Under the pieces are notes generated by a model that ran no database searches, was not told where the DNA came from, and saw only the letters and a list, made by a program, of their open reading frames with translations. From Silanimonas sp. (GTDB taxonomy: Bacteria; Pseudomonadota; Gammaproteobacteria; Xanthomonadales; Xanthomonadaceae): a DNA stretch of 64,000 nucleotides. Location: positions 62,001-126,000 of the forward strand of contig NZ_JAPZSC010000016.1 of the NCBI RefSeq assembly GCF_027531545.1, read 5' to 3'. Below, piece after piece: positions 63,310 to 64,000 of this stretch; within the stretch, counting starts at the first letter, position 1, and every line of letters starts with the position of its first letter. The position numbers were made by a program, and so were the translations under genes.

Positions 63310-64000
63310 TCAAGGGCCAAACCGGGCGACGACCTCGTCGCGGTTGGGCATGGCCGCCGCGGCTCCGGCACGCTCGGTGGACAAGCCTGCGAATCGGATG
63401 GCGAAGGGGAGCAGGGTGGCGGGATCGGCCTCGGCACGTTCGGCCCAGGCCGCGGCGAGCGCGCCGTTGAACGCGTCGCCAGCCCCGGTGGTGTCGATGG
63501 CCCGCACGAGGGCCGCTGGCGCGCGGGTGACCGTCGCCGGCCCATCGCCGCGAAGGCCGCCCGGGGCAAGGAAAGCGCCCGCGTCGCCCAGCGTGATCAG
63601 CACGGCCCGCACGGGCAGGCGGGCGCAGAGCGCTGCGAGCTCCGCATCGGCGAAGTCGCGCAGGGTCTTCGCCTCGACGTGCCCGGCGCCGAAGCGCGCG
63701 AGCAGCTCGGCCATTTCCGTCTCGTTGGGCGTGAGCAGGTCGATGTCGGCCAGCGTCGCCGCATCGAGCCCGGCATGCATGGGGGCCGGATTGAGGATGG
63801 TGCGGGCGCCGGCGGCGCGGCCGAGCCGCATCGCCGCACGCACGGCGTGAAGGGGAGACTCCAGCGGCGCGAGGACGACGGTCGCCCCGCGGAACGACTC
63901 CGCCTGCGCCTCGACGTGGGCGATGGTCAGGCGCGCGTTCGCGCCCAGCGCCACGACGATGCTGTTGCGGCCCTGCGCATCCACCAGGATGCCGGCGGTG
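63310..64000 (-). CDS. rbsK: Ribokinase-type PfkB sugar kinase, 5' end outside window
   Basis: 230 residues of the C-terminal two-thirds; the start lies beyond base 64000. ILNPAPMHAGLD, LLTPNETEMAELL, VLITLGDAGAF, and the catalytic anion-hole DTTGAGDAFNGALAAAWAE place it in the PfkB family and nearest to ribokinase. It would phosphorylate ribose or a related sugar. Upstream neighbours are not visible, so a ribose operon cannot be tested. Confidence 0.88.
   Translation of the reverse strand, partial: TAGILVDAQGRNSIVVALGANARLTIAHVEAQAESFRGATVVLAPLESPLHAVRAAMRLGRAAGARTILNPAPMHAGLDAATLADIDLLTPNETEMAELLARFGAGHVEAKTLRDFADAELAALCARLPVRAVLITLGDAGAFLAPGGLRGDGPATVTRAPAALVRAIDTTGAGDAFNGALAAAWAERAEADPATLLPFAIRFAGLSTERAGAAAAMPNRDEVVARFGP

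Overview
The window is about 70% GC and densely coded on both strands. It looks like the chromosome of a Lysobacterales/Xanthomonadales-type gammaproteobacterium. The evidence is the mrcA / pilMNOPQ divergon, a scattered glycolytic block (tkt, gap, pgk, pyk, class I aldolase), two-domain Sua5, rimB-rimK, an SAH riboswitch ahead of ahcY, and class-typical housekeeping genes. I cannot fix genus or species from sequence alone. I saw no prophage, insertion sequence, plasmid gene, CRISPR array or rRNA; nearly everything reads as core genome.

Layout. 1-2.7 kb: end of gltA, then mrcA (PBP1a) on the minus strand. 2.9-8.1 kb: pilMNOPQ, the type IV pilus alignment complex and secretin, with stop/start overlaps and a UUCG-loop terminator. 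8.2-12.4 kb: a cyclic-nucleotide-binding/EAL protein, then two cation-coupled amino-acid or dicarboxylate symporters. 12.5-26.9 kb: tkt, gap, pgk, pyk and a class I aldolase, all on the plus strand and each with its own upstream region. Minus-strand genes sit between them: acetyl-CoA hydrolase/transferase family, OmpW, S1/P1 nuclease, NDH-2, Sua5, and a small membrane protein. 27-33 kb: an orphan histidine kinase and an RND efflux pair. 33-36 kb: TrmH-type rRNA methylase, a secreted HEXXH protein and an unusual methyltransferase. 36-43.5 kb (mostly minus): M28 peptidase, mscL, FAH-family hydrolase, Rieske ferredoxin, SLC13 transporter, trmB, thiG, thiS. 43.5-47.2 kb: tRNA-Gly(CCC), rimB-rimK and an OmpR-type two-component system. 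47.3-55.2 kb: ilvE, metF, a diguanylate cyclase, ahcY, an Hsp70-like gene and metK. metF, ahcY and metK all belong to the activated methyl cycle. 55.4-59.2 kb: a PlsC/GNAT fusion coupled to an LpxH-like hydrolase, and a YdjM-like membrane protein. 59-64 kb: dusB, D-lactate dehydrogenase, motA-motB and a truncated ribokinase.

Regulatory and structural signals are the least routine part. (i) There is a convincing SAH riboswitch upstream of ahcY. (ii) A long imperfect inverted repeat of about 222 bp, with a perfect 24-bp core arm, lies downstream of pgk. (iii) Four hairpins run in a row after the aldolase gene. (iv) Several genes have a -10-like hexamer exactly six bases before the ATG, which suggests leaderless mRNAs. 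(v) Two divergent gene pairs share a symmetric TANNNTA element that could start transcription both ways. (vi) metF and metK have dyads lying on their probable promoters. Two c-di-GMP proteins (the EAL fusion and the GGDEF protein) and pilus and flagellar-motor genes occur in the same window. The whole set is consistent with a motile or twitching, aerobic, free-living bacterium; that lifestyle reading is inference.
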